Shown here: positions 1 through 5,149 of the stretch, piece after piece
Layout: each line of letters starts with the position of its first letter
Numbering within the stretch: the first letter of the stretch is position 1
From: an uncultured Collinsella sp.
Lineage (GTDB): Bacteria > Actinomycetota > Coriobacteriia > Coriobacteriales > Coriobacteriaceae
Assembly: GCA_902465465.1 (NCBI GenBank)
Contig: CABQNF010000059.1
Location: forward strand, 1 to 6,461
DNA: 6,461 nucleotides
Direction of reading: 5' to 3'
Notes under the pieces: generated by a model
What the model saw: only the letters and a program-made list of their open reading frames with translations
The model's database searches: none
Told to the model about the DNA's origin: nothing
Program-made: the position numbers and the translations under genes

Positions 1-32
1 GGTCAGAAGTTCAAATCTTCTAACGCCCACCA
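1..32 (+). tRNA. 3' part of a tRNA gene (cut by the window edge)
   Basis: The first 32 bases fold as the 3' end of a tRNA. The T-arm stem is AGAAG (5-9) with CTTCT (17-21), closing a seven-base TTCAAAT loop (10-16). The acceptor 3' strand AACGCCC (22-28), a discriminator A (29) and an encoded CCA (30-32) follow. A 5' acceptor strand GGGCGTT would be expected outside the window. The anticodon is not in the window, so the amino acid cannot be read; tRNA-Lys would fit the shape but this is only a guess. A terminator follows nine bases later. Confidence 0.9.
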
Positions 33-40
33 AATGTTCG

Positions 41-77
41 CAGCTCAGAGGCTATATCCTCTGGGCTGTTTTGTTTT
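41..77 (+). terminator. Rho-independent terminator of the tRNA transcript
   Basis: An 11-bp stem, CAGCTCAGAGG (41-51) with CCTCTGGGCTG (58-68), has one G-U pair and a six-base loop, and is followed by TTTTGTTTT (69-77). It sits nine bases after the tRNA CCA end, so it most likely ends the tRNA transcript. Confidence 0.9.
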
Positions 78-279
78 GCCACCAAGCACGCCGCCAATAT
101 AAGCCACCAAATATTGATCCAAGGTCTGTACGCGATGGTCTTCGCATCCCGTAGAGGTGCCGGCAGATTGCATACGTCCTGGCCGATCGTGACCGCAACA
201 TGTTGGTCAAGCATAATCTTTTGGATTCTTTTGGCGTGAGCGACTTGATTTTGGTAGGATTTGTCAGCGGCTTGACTAA
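78..279. other. Intergenic stretch without a convincing gene
   Basis: No open frame here has a ribosome-binding site or a recognisable protein. The longest minus-strand frame (20-214) runs through the terminator and into the tRNA, so it is not credible. The octamer GCCACCAA occurs twice, at 78-85 and 103-110, which is the only repeat seen. The stretch is visibly more AT-rich than the genes downstream. Confidence 0.6.
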
Positions 280-353
280 GGGGGTTTTATAACTGCCATG
301 CAGGTAGCCGTGTTGGTAGCGTTTTACCGACTTGCCAAGAACCCCTCATTTTT
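280..353 (+). other. Foldable element ending in a T-run (possible small RNA or terminator)
   Basis: GGGGGTT (280-286) can pair with AACCCCT (340-346) with one terminal G-U. Inside, CTGC (293-296) can pair with GCAG (300-303), and GTTGGTA (312-318) with TACCGAC (325-331) with one G-U. TTTTT (349-353) follows three bases after the closing helix. This is the shape of a branched RNA ending in an intrinsic terminator. A weak promoter-like pair, TTGTCA (261-266) and TTTTAT (285-290) with an 18-base spacer, lies at its start but would place the transcript start inside the fold. No known RNA family is recognised, and it may be chance. Confidence 0.25.
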
Positions 354-393
354 AATGCGTCTGCAAAATGACTAATTGCTTTGACCTGCTGAA

Positions 394-409
394 ACACTAT
401 ATGTTGTGT
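394..409 (+). promoter_or_regulatory. NrdR box 1 upstream of nrdD
   Basis: The 16 bases ACACTATATGTTGTGT match the known NrdR consensus (acaCwAtATaTwGtgt) at 15 of 16 positions. NrdR is the zinc-finger/ATP-cone repressor of ribonucleotide reductase genes. The site ends directly against the likely -35 hexamer of the nrdD promoter and is flanked by two direct copies of TTTGACCT (380-387 and 409-416). Its position before an nrdD gene makes the assignment strong. Confidence 0.88.
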
Positions 410-439
410 TTGACCTAAAAAAAGAATACAGGATATAGA
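410..439 (+). promoter_or_regulatory. Probable nrdD promoter
   Basis: TTGACC (410-415) matches the -35 consensus at five of six bases. After 18 bases TATAGA (434-439) serves as a -10, matching at four of six. The two NrdR boxes flank and overlap these elements, as expected for a repressed promoter. Transcription would begin near 446, leaving a leader of about 220 nt before nrdD. Confidence 0.6.
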
Positions 440-441
440 TG
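426..441 (+). promoter_or_regulatory. Degenerate second NrdR box overlapping the -10
   Basis: ATACAGGATATAGATG matches the NrdR consensus at 10 of 16 positions, including an intact ATATAG right-hand core. It starts exactly 32 bases after box 1, leaving a 16-base gap. Paired NrdR boxes are typically spaced this way, about three helical turns. It covers the probable -10 element. The match alone is weak; the spacing is what supports it. Confidence 0.55.
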
Positions 442-463
442 CCTCTTTGTCGTATGATAGATG

Positions 464-651
464 GCGGACAGAGAACGAAGACCTTAACTGCCTCTTTTGA
501 ACGTGTCCTTGAGCCGCTTGATCGGCTCCAGGGAATGTCCGCATGGAGGCTTATGGTTTATCGAGAACACAGATTGCGCGACGGCGCCGCAAGACAGGGG
601 CAAGCCCTGCCAGGTATCGTTTGGCTCTGAAGCGCGATGAGGCTACGATAC
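464..651 (+). promoter_or_regulatory. Structured 5' leader of nrdD
   Basis: Several independent helices can be read in this untranslated stretch. GCGGACA (464-470) pairs with TGTCCGC (536-542) and encloses a hairpin made of GAGCCG (511-516) with CGGCTC (523-528), extended by CCT (507-509) with AGG (530-532). Downstream are TTGCG (574-578) with CGCAA (588-592), CAGGG (595-599) with CCCTG (605-609), and GTATCGT (614-620) with ACGATAC (645-651). The last helix ends one base before the nrdD Shine-Dalgarno sequence. No T-run terminator is seen. It does not match the cobalamin riboswitch box or any other riboswitch I recognise, so the family and ligand are unknown. Confidence 0.45.
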
Positions 652-652
652 G

Positions 653-659
653 AAAGAGG
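653..659 (+). promoter_or_regulatory. Ribosome-binding site of nrdD
   Basis: AAAGAGG lies seven bases before the ATG at 667. It selects this start over the in-frame ATG at 637, which has no such site and would add ten residues before the conserved MKIIKRSG beginning of the ATP-cone. Confidence 0.7.
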
Positions 660-666
660 CAAGAGG

Positions 667-2889
667 ATGAAGATCATCAAGCGCAGCGGCACCGAGGTTG
701 TCTTTGACATCGATAAGATCGTCAATGCCATCCGCGCCGCAAACTTGGAGGTCGAGGAGAGCTCTCGTCTTACCGACCGCCAGGTGGTTTACGCGGCACA
801 AAACGTCGCCGAGGCATGCGAGAACGCGGGCCACACCGTGTCGGTCGAGGAGATTCAGGATCTGGTCGAGGACGAGATCATGCGTCTCGACTGCTACGAG
901 GTCGCTCGCCATTACATCATCTATCGCTATGTTCAGAGCCTGAAGCGCCAGAAGAACACGACCGACGACAAGATTCTGTCGCTGATTGAGTGCAACAACG
1001 AAGAGGTCAAGCAGGAGAACTCCAACAAGAACCCGACCGTCAATTCCGTTCAGCGTGACTACATGGCCGGCGAGATCTCCAAGGACCTGACCCAGCGTGT
1101 GCTGCTGCCCCAGGAGATTGTGGATGCTCACAATGAGGGTCTGATCCACTTCCATGATTCGGACTACTTTGCCCAGCACATGCATAACTGCGACCTGGTG
1201 AACCTGGAGGATATGCTCCAGAACGGTACTGTTATCTCGGGTACGCTGATTGAGAAGCCGCACAGCTTCTCGACCGCCTGCAACATCGCGACGCAGATCA
1301 TCGCCCAGGTTGCTTCCTCCCAGTATGGTGGCCAGTCGATTTCGCTGACCCACCTGGCTCCGTTTGTCGAGGTGAGCCGCCAGAAGATTCGTGTCGAGGT
1401 TGCCCGCGAGCTCGAGGAGCTTGGCGTCTCTGCGTCTGCCGAGAAGGTCCGTGAGGTCGTTGAGGACCGTCTGCGTGACGAGATCCGTCGCGGCGTCCAG
1501 ACGATTCAGTATCAGGTCGTGACGCTTATGACCACGAATGGCCAGGCGCCGTTCGTGACGGTCTTTATGTATCTTAACGAGGCCCGTACGCCTCAGGAGA
1601 AGCACGACCTTGCCATGATCGTGGAGGAGACGCTTCGCCAGCGCTACGAGGGCGTTAAGAACGAGGCCGGCGTGTGGATTACCCCGGCATTCCCCAAGCT
1701 TATCTATGTGCTCGAGGACGATAACGTTCACGAGAATTCCCCGTACTTCTACCTGACCCAGCTGGCTGCCAAGTGCACCGCCAAGCGCATGGTGCCCGAC
1801 TACATCTCCGAGAAGAAGATGCGTGAGCTCAAGCTGTCTAAGGGTGAGACCGCCGGCAATGGCGATTGCTACACCTGCATGGGTTGCCGCAGCTTCCTGA
1901 CGCCCGACCGTTCGGGCAACGGCTTTAACAATGTTGCCAACGCGCTGAACTATGACCCGACCAAACCTAAGTACTATGGCCGCTTTAACCAGGGTGTTGT
2001 GACCATCAACTTGCCCGATGTCGCACTGAGCTCGCATCAGGACATGGACAAGTTCTGGAAGATCTTCGACGAGCGCCTTGAGCTGTGCCATCGTGCCCTG
2101 CTGTGCCGTCATGAGCGCCTGATGGGCACGCTTTCGGATGCCGCACCGATTCTGTGGCAGTACGGCGCCCTGGCGCGCCTTAAGAAGGGCGAGACGATCG
2201 ACAAACTGCTCGTGGGCGGCTATTCCACCATCAGCCTGGGGTATGCCGGTCTGTATGAGTGCGTCAAGTACATGACGGGCCACAGTCACACCGAGAAGGA
2301 AGGCACGCCGTTTGCCATGGCCGTCATGCAGCACATGAACGACAAATGCGCCGAGTGGAAGGCCGAAAGCGATATCGACTTCTCGCTGTACGGTACCCCG
2401 CTTGAGTCGACGACCTACAAGTTCGCCAAGTGCCTGCAGCGTCGTTTTGGCATTATTCCGGGTGTGACGGACAAGGGCTACATTACCAACAGCTACCACG
2501 TCCATGTGTCCGAGGAGATTGATGCTTTCGATAAGCTCAAGTTTGAGGGCATGTTCCAGCAGCTTTCGCCGGGCGGTGCCATCTCCTACGTCGAGGTTCC
2601 TAACATGCAGGACAACCTTAAGGCTGTCATTCGCGTGATGCAGTACATCTACGACAACATCATGTACGCCGAGCTCAACACCAAGAGCGATTACTGCCAG
2701 GTGTGCGGCTACGATGGCGAGATCAAGATTGTCGAGGATGATGGCAAACTGGTGTGGGAGTGCCCCAACTGCGGCAACCGCGATCAGGAGAAGATGAACG
2801 TCGCTCGTCGTACGTGCGGCTACATCGGTACTCAATTCTGGAACCAGGGTCGAACCGAGGAGATCCGCGACCGCGTGCTGCATCTCTAA
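667..2889 (+). CDS. nrdD: Anaerobic (class III) ribonucleoside-triphosphate reductase
   Basis: This 740-residue protein reduces ribonucleoside triphosphates to deoxyribonucleotides without oxygen, using a glycyl radical. An N-terminal ATP-cone spans roughly residues 1-95 (MKIIKRSG to HYIIYRYVQ) and serves as the allosteric nucleotide-sensing domain. The central barrel carries C175 (in HNCDLVNLEDM) and the CTCMGCRS segment with C401, C404 and C407; by analogy with E. coli and T4 NrdD, C175 and C407 correspond to the active-site cysteines. Near the C-terminus four cysteines, C677, C680, C699 and C702, form the zinc site. They precede RRTCGYIG, in which G718 should carry the radical. The length is slightly above that of the E. 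coli protein (712). Everything expected of an active enzyme is present. The activase gene nrdG lies about 430 bases downstream, and NrdR sites lie upstream. Confidence 0.97.
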   Translation: MKIIKRSGTEVVFDIDKIVNAIRAANLEVEESSRLTDRQVVYAAQNVAEACENAGHTVSVEEIQDLVEDEIMRLDCYEVARHYIIYRYVQSLKRQKNTTDDKILSLIECNNEEVKQENSNKNPTVNSVQRDYMAGEISKDLTQRVLLPQEIVDAHNEGLIHFHDSDYFAQHMHNCDLVNLEDMLQNGTVISGTLIEKPHSFSTACNIATQIIAQVASSQYGGQSISLTHLAPFVEVSRQKIRVEVARELEELGVSASAEKVREVVEDRLRDEIRRGVQTIQYQVVTLMTTNGQAPFVTVFMYLNEARTPQEKHDLAMIVEETLRQRYEGVKNEAGVWITPAFPKLIYVLEDDNVHENSPYFYLTQLAAKCTAKRMVPDYISEKKMRELKLSKGETAGNGDCYTCMGCRSFLTPDRSGNGFNNVANALNYDPTKPKYYGRFNQGVVTINLPDVALSSHQDMDKFWKIFDERLELCHRALLCRHERLMGTLSDAAPILWQYGALARLKKGETIDKLLVGGYSTISLGYAGLYECVKYMTGHSHTEKEGTPFAMAVMQHMNDKCAEWKAESDIDFSLYGTPLESTTYKFAKCLQRRFGIIPGVTDKGYITNSYHVHVSEEIDAFDKLKFEGMFQQLSPGGAISYVEVPNMQDNLKAVIRVMQYIYDNIMYAELNTKSDYCQVCGYDGEIKIVEDDGKLVWECPNCGNRDQEKMNVARRTCGYIGTQFWNQGRTEEIRDRVLHL

Positions 2890-3071
2890 TACCGCTCCGG
2901 GGCTGAACCGAGAGGGCCGCTTGGGCATTTGCTCGCTATTTCGGACAGTCCTGCGCAAGACGAAGGCCACATTAAGTGGCCTTCTTTGCGTGCGGAACTC
3001 ATATCGAGCAAAAGCCCAAGCGGCCCTCTCGGTTCAGCCAAGTTGATGTAGTTGAGATGCAGCATGCGGTC
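2869..3071. repeat. Long imperfect inverted repeat including the nrdD 3' end
   Basis: The left arm (2869-2970) and the right arm (2976-3071) are inverted copies around a five-base centre. From outside inwards, 2869-2886 pairs with 3054-3071 (17 of 18). A diverged 14-base spacer follows in both arms. Then 2901-2926 pairs perfectly with 3014-3039 over 26 bp, and after one mismatch 2928-2935 pairs with 3005-3012. A partly diverged segment with small indels leads to the perfect 9-bp hairpin 2962-2970/2976-2984. The left outer block encodes the nrdD C-terminus DRVLHL; read in reverse, the right block gives DRMLHL. That points to nrdD as the source and to an inverted duplication. In RNA it would form a hairpin of about 140 nt. 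Confidence 0.9.
2962..2987 (+). terminator. Probable terminator of nrdD at the centre of the inverted repeat
   Basis: GAAGGCCAC (2962-2970) pairs perfectly with GTGGCCTTC (2976-2984) around the loop ATTAA, and TTT follows. The T-run is short, so termination may be partial and some transcripts may read on to nrdG. The surrounding inverted repeat would extend the stem greatly. Confidence 0.65.
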
Positions 3072-3217
3072 TGCTCACTTCTCGAAGTTCTTAGCGGAAA
3101 TAATTCGAGCTGCAGCTGCGATTTATTTGCGATGACGGTTGAGCTGCAACAAAGTTTTTATTAGACCTCGAACCCTATGCTCGATGTTCGCTTCGTTCAT
3201 TGAGTTAACCTTTGCAT
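3072..3217. other. Intergenic stretch between the inverted repeat and the nrdG leader hairpin
   Basis: No gene and no clear promoter is seen. A small palindrome, ACTTC-TC-GAAGT (3077-3088), is present and may be incidental. No NrdR box was found here, in contrast to the region before nrdD. The stretch is AT-rich around 3095-3165. Confidence 0.5.
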
Positions 3218-3301
3218 GAGGCCGGGACATATCGTCCCGCCCGCAGTTTCGCAGGCCGCAGGCCGAGAATGTTTGAGGACGGGATGATATGTCCCGGCCT
3301 C
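3218..3301 (+). promoter_or_regulatory. Strong leader hairpin directly before the nrdG ribosome-binding site
   Basis: The 22 bases at 3218-3239 pair with 3280-3301 along their whole length, with a single G-U pair (3234 with 3285) and a 40-base loop rich in GCAGGCC-type repeats. No T-run follows, so it is not a classical terminator. Its right arm ends two bases before the GGGAGAG Shine-Dalgarno sequence. It could protect or process the nrdG message, modulate its translation, or be a copy of a dispersed palindromic repeat. Confidence 0.75.
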
Positions 3302-3303
3302 CC

Positions 3304-3310
3304 GGGAGAG
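3304..3310 (+). promoter_or_regulatory. Ribosome-binding site of nrdG
   Basis: GGGAGAG lies six bases before the ATG at 3317 and fixes that start. Part of it sits in the perfect 10-bp palindrome CTCCCGGGAG (3299-3308), which overlaps the end of the preceding hairpin arm. Base-pairing could therefore affect its accessibility. Confidence 0.65.
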
Positions 3311-3316
3311 TTACCT

Positions 3317-3898
3317 ATGAACTACGCGAACATTAAGTATTTCGACATTGCTGATGGGGAAGGTGTTCGTACTTCTCTGTTTGTGAGTGGGTGCCGTCGT
3401 GGGTGCAAGAATTGCTTTAACTCCGTCGCGTGGGACTTTGCCGCGGGTGAACCGTTCGACCGTGCCGTCGAGGACAAGATTATCGACAGTCTTGACCATC
3501 CCTTTATTGATGGCCTGACGATTCTGGGTGGCGAGCCCATGGAACCCGAGAATCAGGCGGGTCTCGTTGACTTTATCGAACGCGTGCGTGCGGCCTATCC
3601 TGTGGAGTCGGGGAAGACCATTTGGTGCTTTACCGGTGACGTGCTCGAGGAGCTTATGCCGGGCGGTCGTCACCATACCGAGGTGACGGACCGTATCCTT
3701 GCCTGCCTCGACATGCTGGTGGACGGCCCGTTTGTTCAGGACCTGTACGATATCTCGTTGCGCTTTAGGGGCTCGAGCAACCAGCGCGTGATTGATATGA
3801 ACGCCACGCGTGCCCGTGCCGAGCGTGAGAACGTTACGCTTTGCGACGCCGTGGAGCTTTGGCGGGACGATCCGGTCTATTCGACCCATACTATGTAG
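3317..3898 (+). CDS. nrdG: Anaerobic ribonucleotide reductase activating protein (radical SAM)
   Basis: This 193-residue radical-SAM enzyme generates the glycyl radical on NrdD by reductive cleavage of S-adenosylmethionine. The 4Fe-4S motif CX3CX2C is C26, C30 and C33 (SGCRRGCKNCFN), at the same positions as in E. coli NrdG. GGEPM (71-75) is the SAM-binding motif. VDGPFVQDLYD (135-145) and RGSSNQR (151-157) are hallmarks of the NrdG family. The start at 3317 is chosen because MNYANIKYFDI is the usual NrdG beginning and has a ribosome-binding site. A longer in-frame extension to 3212 (TTG) would translate the leader hairpin and is not credible. nrdG is separated from nrdD by about 430 bases holding two hairpin elements, rather than following it directly. 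Confidence 0.96.
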   Translation: MNYANIKYFDIADGEGVRTSLFVSGCRRGCKNCFNSVAWDFAAGEPFDRAVEDKIIDSLDHPFIDGLTILGGEPMEPENQAGLVDFIERVRAAYPVESGKTIWCFTGDVLEELMPGGRHHTEVTDRILACLDMLVDGPFVQDLYDISLRFRGSSNQRVIDMNATRARAERENVTLCDAVELWRDDPVYSTHTM

Positions 3899-3899
3899 C

Positions 3900-3930
3900 T
3901 TGTGGCCGATGCCGGAGGGCGTGGTACCAT
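3900..3930 (+). promoter_or_regulatory. Possible promoter of the folate block
   Basis: TTGTGG (3900-3905) and TACCAT (3925-3930) are separated by 19 bases, and a TG at 3922-3923 gives an extended -10. It would start a leader of about 28 nt before folE. The spacing is long and the matches are partial, so folE may instead be transcribed from nrdG upstream. Confidence 0.35.
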
Positions 3931-3953
3931 AGCGCGAACGCAAAATCGGAAAA

Positions 3954-3959
3954 GTGAGG
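3954..3959 (+). promoter_or_regulatory. Ribosome-binding site of folE
   Basis: GTGAGG (within AAAGTGAGG) lies five bases before the ATG at 3965. It favours this start over the in-frame GTG at 3902, which would overlap the probable promoter. Confidence 0.6.
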
Positions 3960-3964
3960 CCCAG

Positions 3965-4522
3965 ATGGTCGATCAGGAAAAAGTCGAGACCGCCATTAAG
4001 CTGTTGCTTGAGGGCATAGGCGAGGACCCAACTCGTGAGGGCCTGCTGGAGACCCCGGCTCGCGTTGCCCGTATGTATGGTGAGATCGCCGGCGGTATGG
4101 ACCAGAGTGCCGAGGAGCACCTGTCCAAAACCTTTGCCGTCGCTTCAAACGATTTGGTTATCGAGCGCGACATTACGTTTTACTCGCTGTGCGAGCATCA
4201 TCTGCTGCCGTTTTACGGCAAGGCTGCCATTGGCTATATCCCCAACGGCCGTGTCGCAGGGCTTTCCAAGCTCGCCCGCACGGTTGAGGTCTATGCCCGC
4301 CGTCTGCAGCTGCAGGAGCAGCTGTGTGCGCAGGTTGCCGATGCTCTCATGGAGTATCTTGCTCCCCAAGGAGCGATTGTACTGATGGAAGCCGAGCATA
4401 TGTGCATGACCATGCGCGGCGTGCAAAAGCCCGGTGCCAAGACCGTAACGCTTGCTCGTCGCGGTGTCTTTGAGACCGATCCATCGCTCGAGGAGCGATT
4501 CTTTCGGATGCTGGACCGCTAA
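3965..4522 (+). CDS. folE: GTP cyclohydrolase I
   Basis: This 185-residue enzyme makes 7,8-dihydroneopterin triphosphate from GTP, the first step of folate synthesis. The family core SLCEHHLLPF is at 74-83, followed by GLSKLARTVEVYARRLQLQ (99-117) and the EHMCMTMRGV segment (144-153). C76, H79 and C147 match the zinc ligands of the E. coli enzyme, and H78 and H145 match its catalytic histidines. The length is typical of compact bacterial FolE proteins. The stop codon is followed two bases later by the start of the HD-domain gene, so the two are almost certainly co-transcribed and translationally coupled. Confidence 0.97.
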   Translation: MVDQEKVETAIKLLLEGIGEDPTREGLLETPARVARMYGEIAGGMDQSAEEHLSKTFAVASNDLVIERDITFYSLCEHHLLPFYGKAAIGYIPNGRVAGLSKLARTVEVYARRLQLQEQLCAQVADALMEYLAPQGAIVLMEAEHMCMTMRGVQKPGAKTVTLARRGVFETDPSLEERFFRMLDR

Positions 4523-4524
4523 CC

Positions 4525-5106
4525 ATGAGAGTCGTCAACGACTTTGCATCGAAGACCGATGAGGGGACGCCGCGTCGCGGCTTTATGGCTTCGGGCCTAG
4601 CCCCCTTTGGTGCCATGCCTCGTATCGATTACATCTGTGCCAACGGCCTGTTCCGGCGGCACCTGGGCAACATTGCACAGTTGGAATCGGGGCGTATCTT
4701 CTGCCGCCACGGTATTGACCATCTGCTCGATGTCGCTCGCATTATGTGGATCAAGAATCTTGAGGAGCAGCTCGGATTTGACCGCGAGGTCATCTACGCT
4801 ACGGCACTTCTTCACGATATCGGCAAAGATGAACAGTATGAATCGGGTATATCCCATGATGTTGCAAGCGAACGCGTCGCCGATGCGATTCTCGGCGGCA
4901 TGCCCGAAGACGTGGCGTTTGAGCCGGCAGATGCCGCAGCCATTAAGACGGCCATTCTGGGCCATCGAAAGCTGCGCGTGAACAGCCAGCCGCTCGAGCG
5001 CCTGCTCTATGCAGCCGACAAAGCGTCGCGCGCCTGCTTTGCATGCCCCGCGCGCAATGCCTGCAACTGGAGCGATGATAAAAAGAACCTGTCGATTCGC
5101 GTGTAG
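4525..5106 (+). CDS. HD-domain phosphohydrolase in the folate operon
   Basis: This 193-residue protein carries an HD metal-dependent phosphohydrolase domain. FCRHGIDHLLDVAR (59-72) provides the first histidines, LLHDIGKDEQY (95-105) holds the HD pair H97-D98, and D165 (YAADKASR) is the likely distal metal ligand. A C-terminal cysteine group, C171, C174 and C180 (CFACPARNACNW), could bind a metal. Related HD proteins with this tail occur next to folate genes in anaerobes, as far as I recall. The substrate is unknown; placement between folE and folB suggests dihydroneopterin triphosphate or a related pterin phosphate (inference). The start at 4525 lies two bases after the folE stop. It has no clear Shine-Dalgarno sequence, so reinitiation after folE is likely. 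The family-like part seems to begin near M31 (4615), so the first 30 residues are uncertain. Confidence 0.88.
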   Translation: MRVVNDFASKTDEGTPRRGFMASGLAPFGAMPRIDYICANGLFRRHLGNIAQLESGRIFCRHGIDHLLDVARIMWIKNLEEQLGFDREVIYATALLHDIGKDEQYESGISHDVASERVADAILGGMPEDVAFEPADAAAIKTAILGHRKLRVNSQPLERLLYAADKASRACFACPARNACNWSDDKKNLSIRV

Positions 5107-5133
5107 TCGGTATGCGCGGTCGGGGTTCTGAAC

Positions 5134-5140
5134 GAAGGAG
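5134..5140 (+). promoter_or_regulatory. Ribosome-binding site of folB
   Basis: GAAGGAG, a strong Shine-Dalgarno sequence, lies nine bases before the ATG at 5150. It supports the long form of FolB with its N-terminal extension, since no comparable site precedes the conserved domain. Confidence 0.8.
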
Positions 5141-5149
5141 ACGATCGCG

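Noticed and set aside
1..110. Integration site at the tRNA 3' end
   Set aside because: Only a short partial resemblance (CCACCAAAT) recurs at about 104-112, and there is no integrase or mobile gene in the window.
20..214. Minus-strand open frame of 64 residues
   Set aside because: It runs through the tRNA terminator and into the tRNA, and its ATG has no ribosome-binding site.
287..544. Minus-strand open frame of 85 residues across the nrdD control region
   Set aside because: It overlaps the NrdR boxes, the promoter and the leader helices, lacks a ribosome-binding site, and resembles no family I know.
531..620. Cobalamin riboswitch in the nrdD leader
   Set aside because: Fragments such as GGGAA and CCGCAA occur, but the order, spacing and B12-box sequence do not match the known consensus.
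439..630. Plus-strand 63-residue frame in the nrdD leader, a possible leader peptide
   Set aside because: Its ATG overlaps the -10/second NrdR box and would lie before the expected transcription start. The peptide shows no run of regulatory codons.
643..2970. A 775-residue open frame on the minus strand opposite nrdD
   Set aside because: It is fully antisense to a clear nrdD. Its composition (Leu, Val and His rich) is typical of a shadow frame in GC-rich DNA, and no family is recognisable.
2976..3164. Plus-strand open frame whose protein resembles the minus-strand frame starting at 2970 (shared PKRPSRFS and EMQHAV)
   Set aside because: The similarity follows directly from the inverted repeat being read outwards from its centre. 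There is no ribosome-binding site and one arm is nrdD antisense, so it is treated as repeat sequence, not a gene.
3212..3316. N-terminal extension of nrdG from TTG at 3212
   Set aside because: It would translate the leader hairpin and adds no family-like sequence. The ATG at 3317 has a ribosome-binding site and the usual NrdG beginning.
3973..4173. Minus-strand and other-frame ORFs within folE, the HD gene and folB
   Set aside because: All lie opposite or within genes with clear family motifs and are frame shadows.
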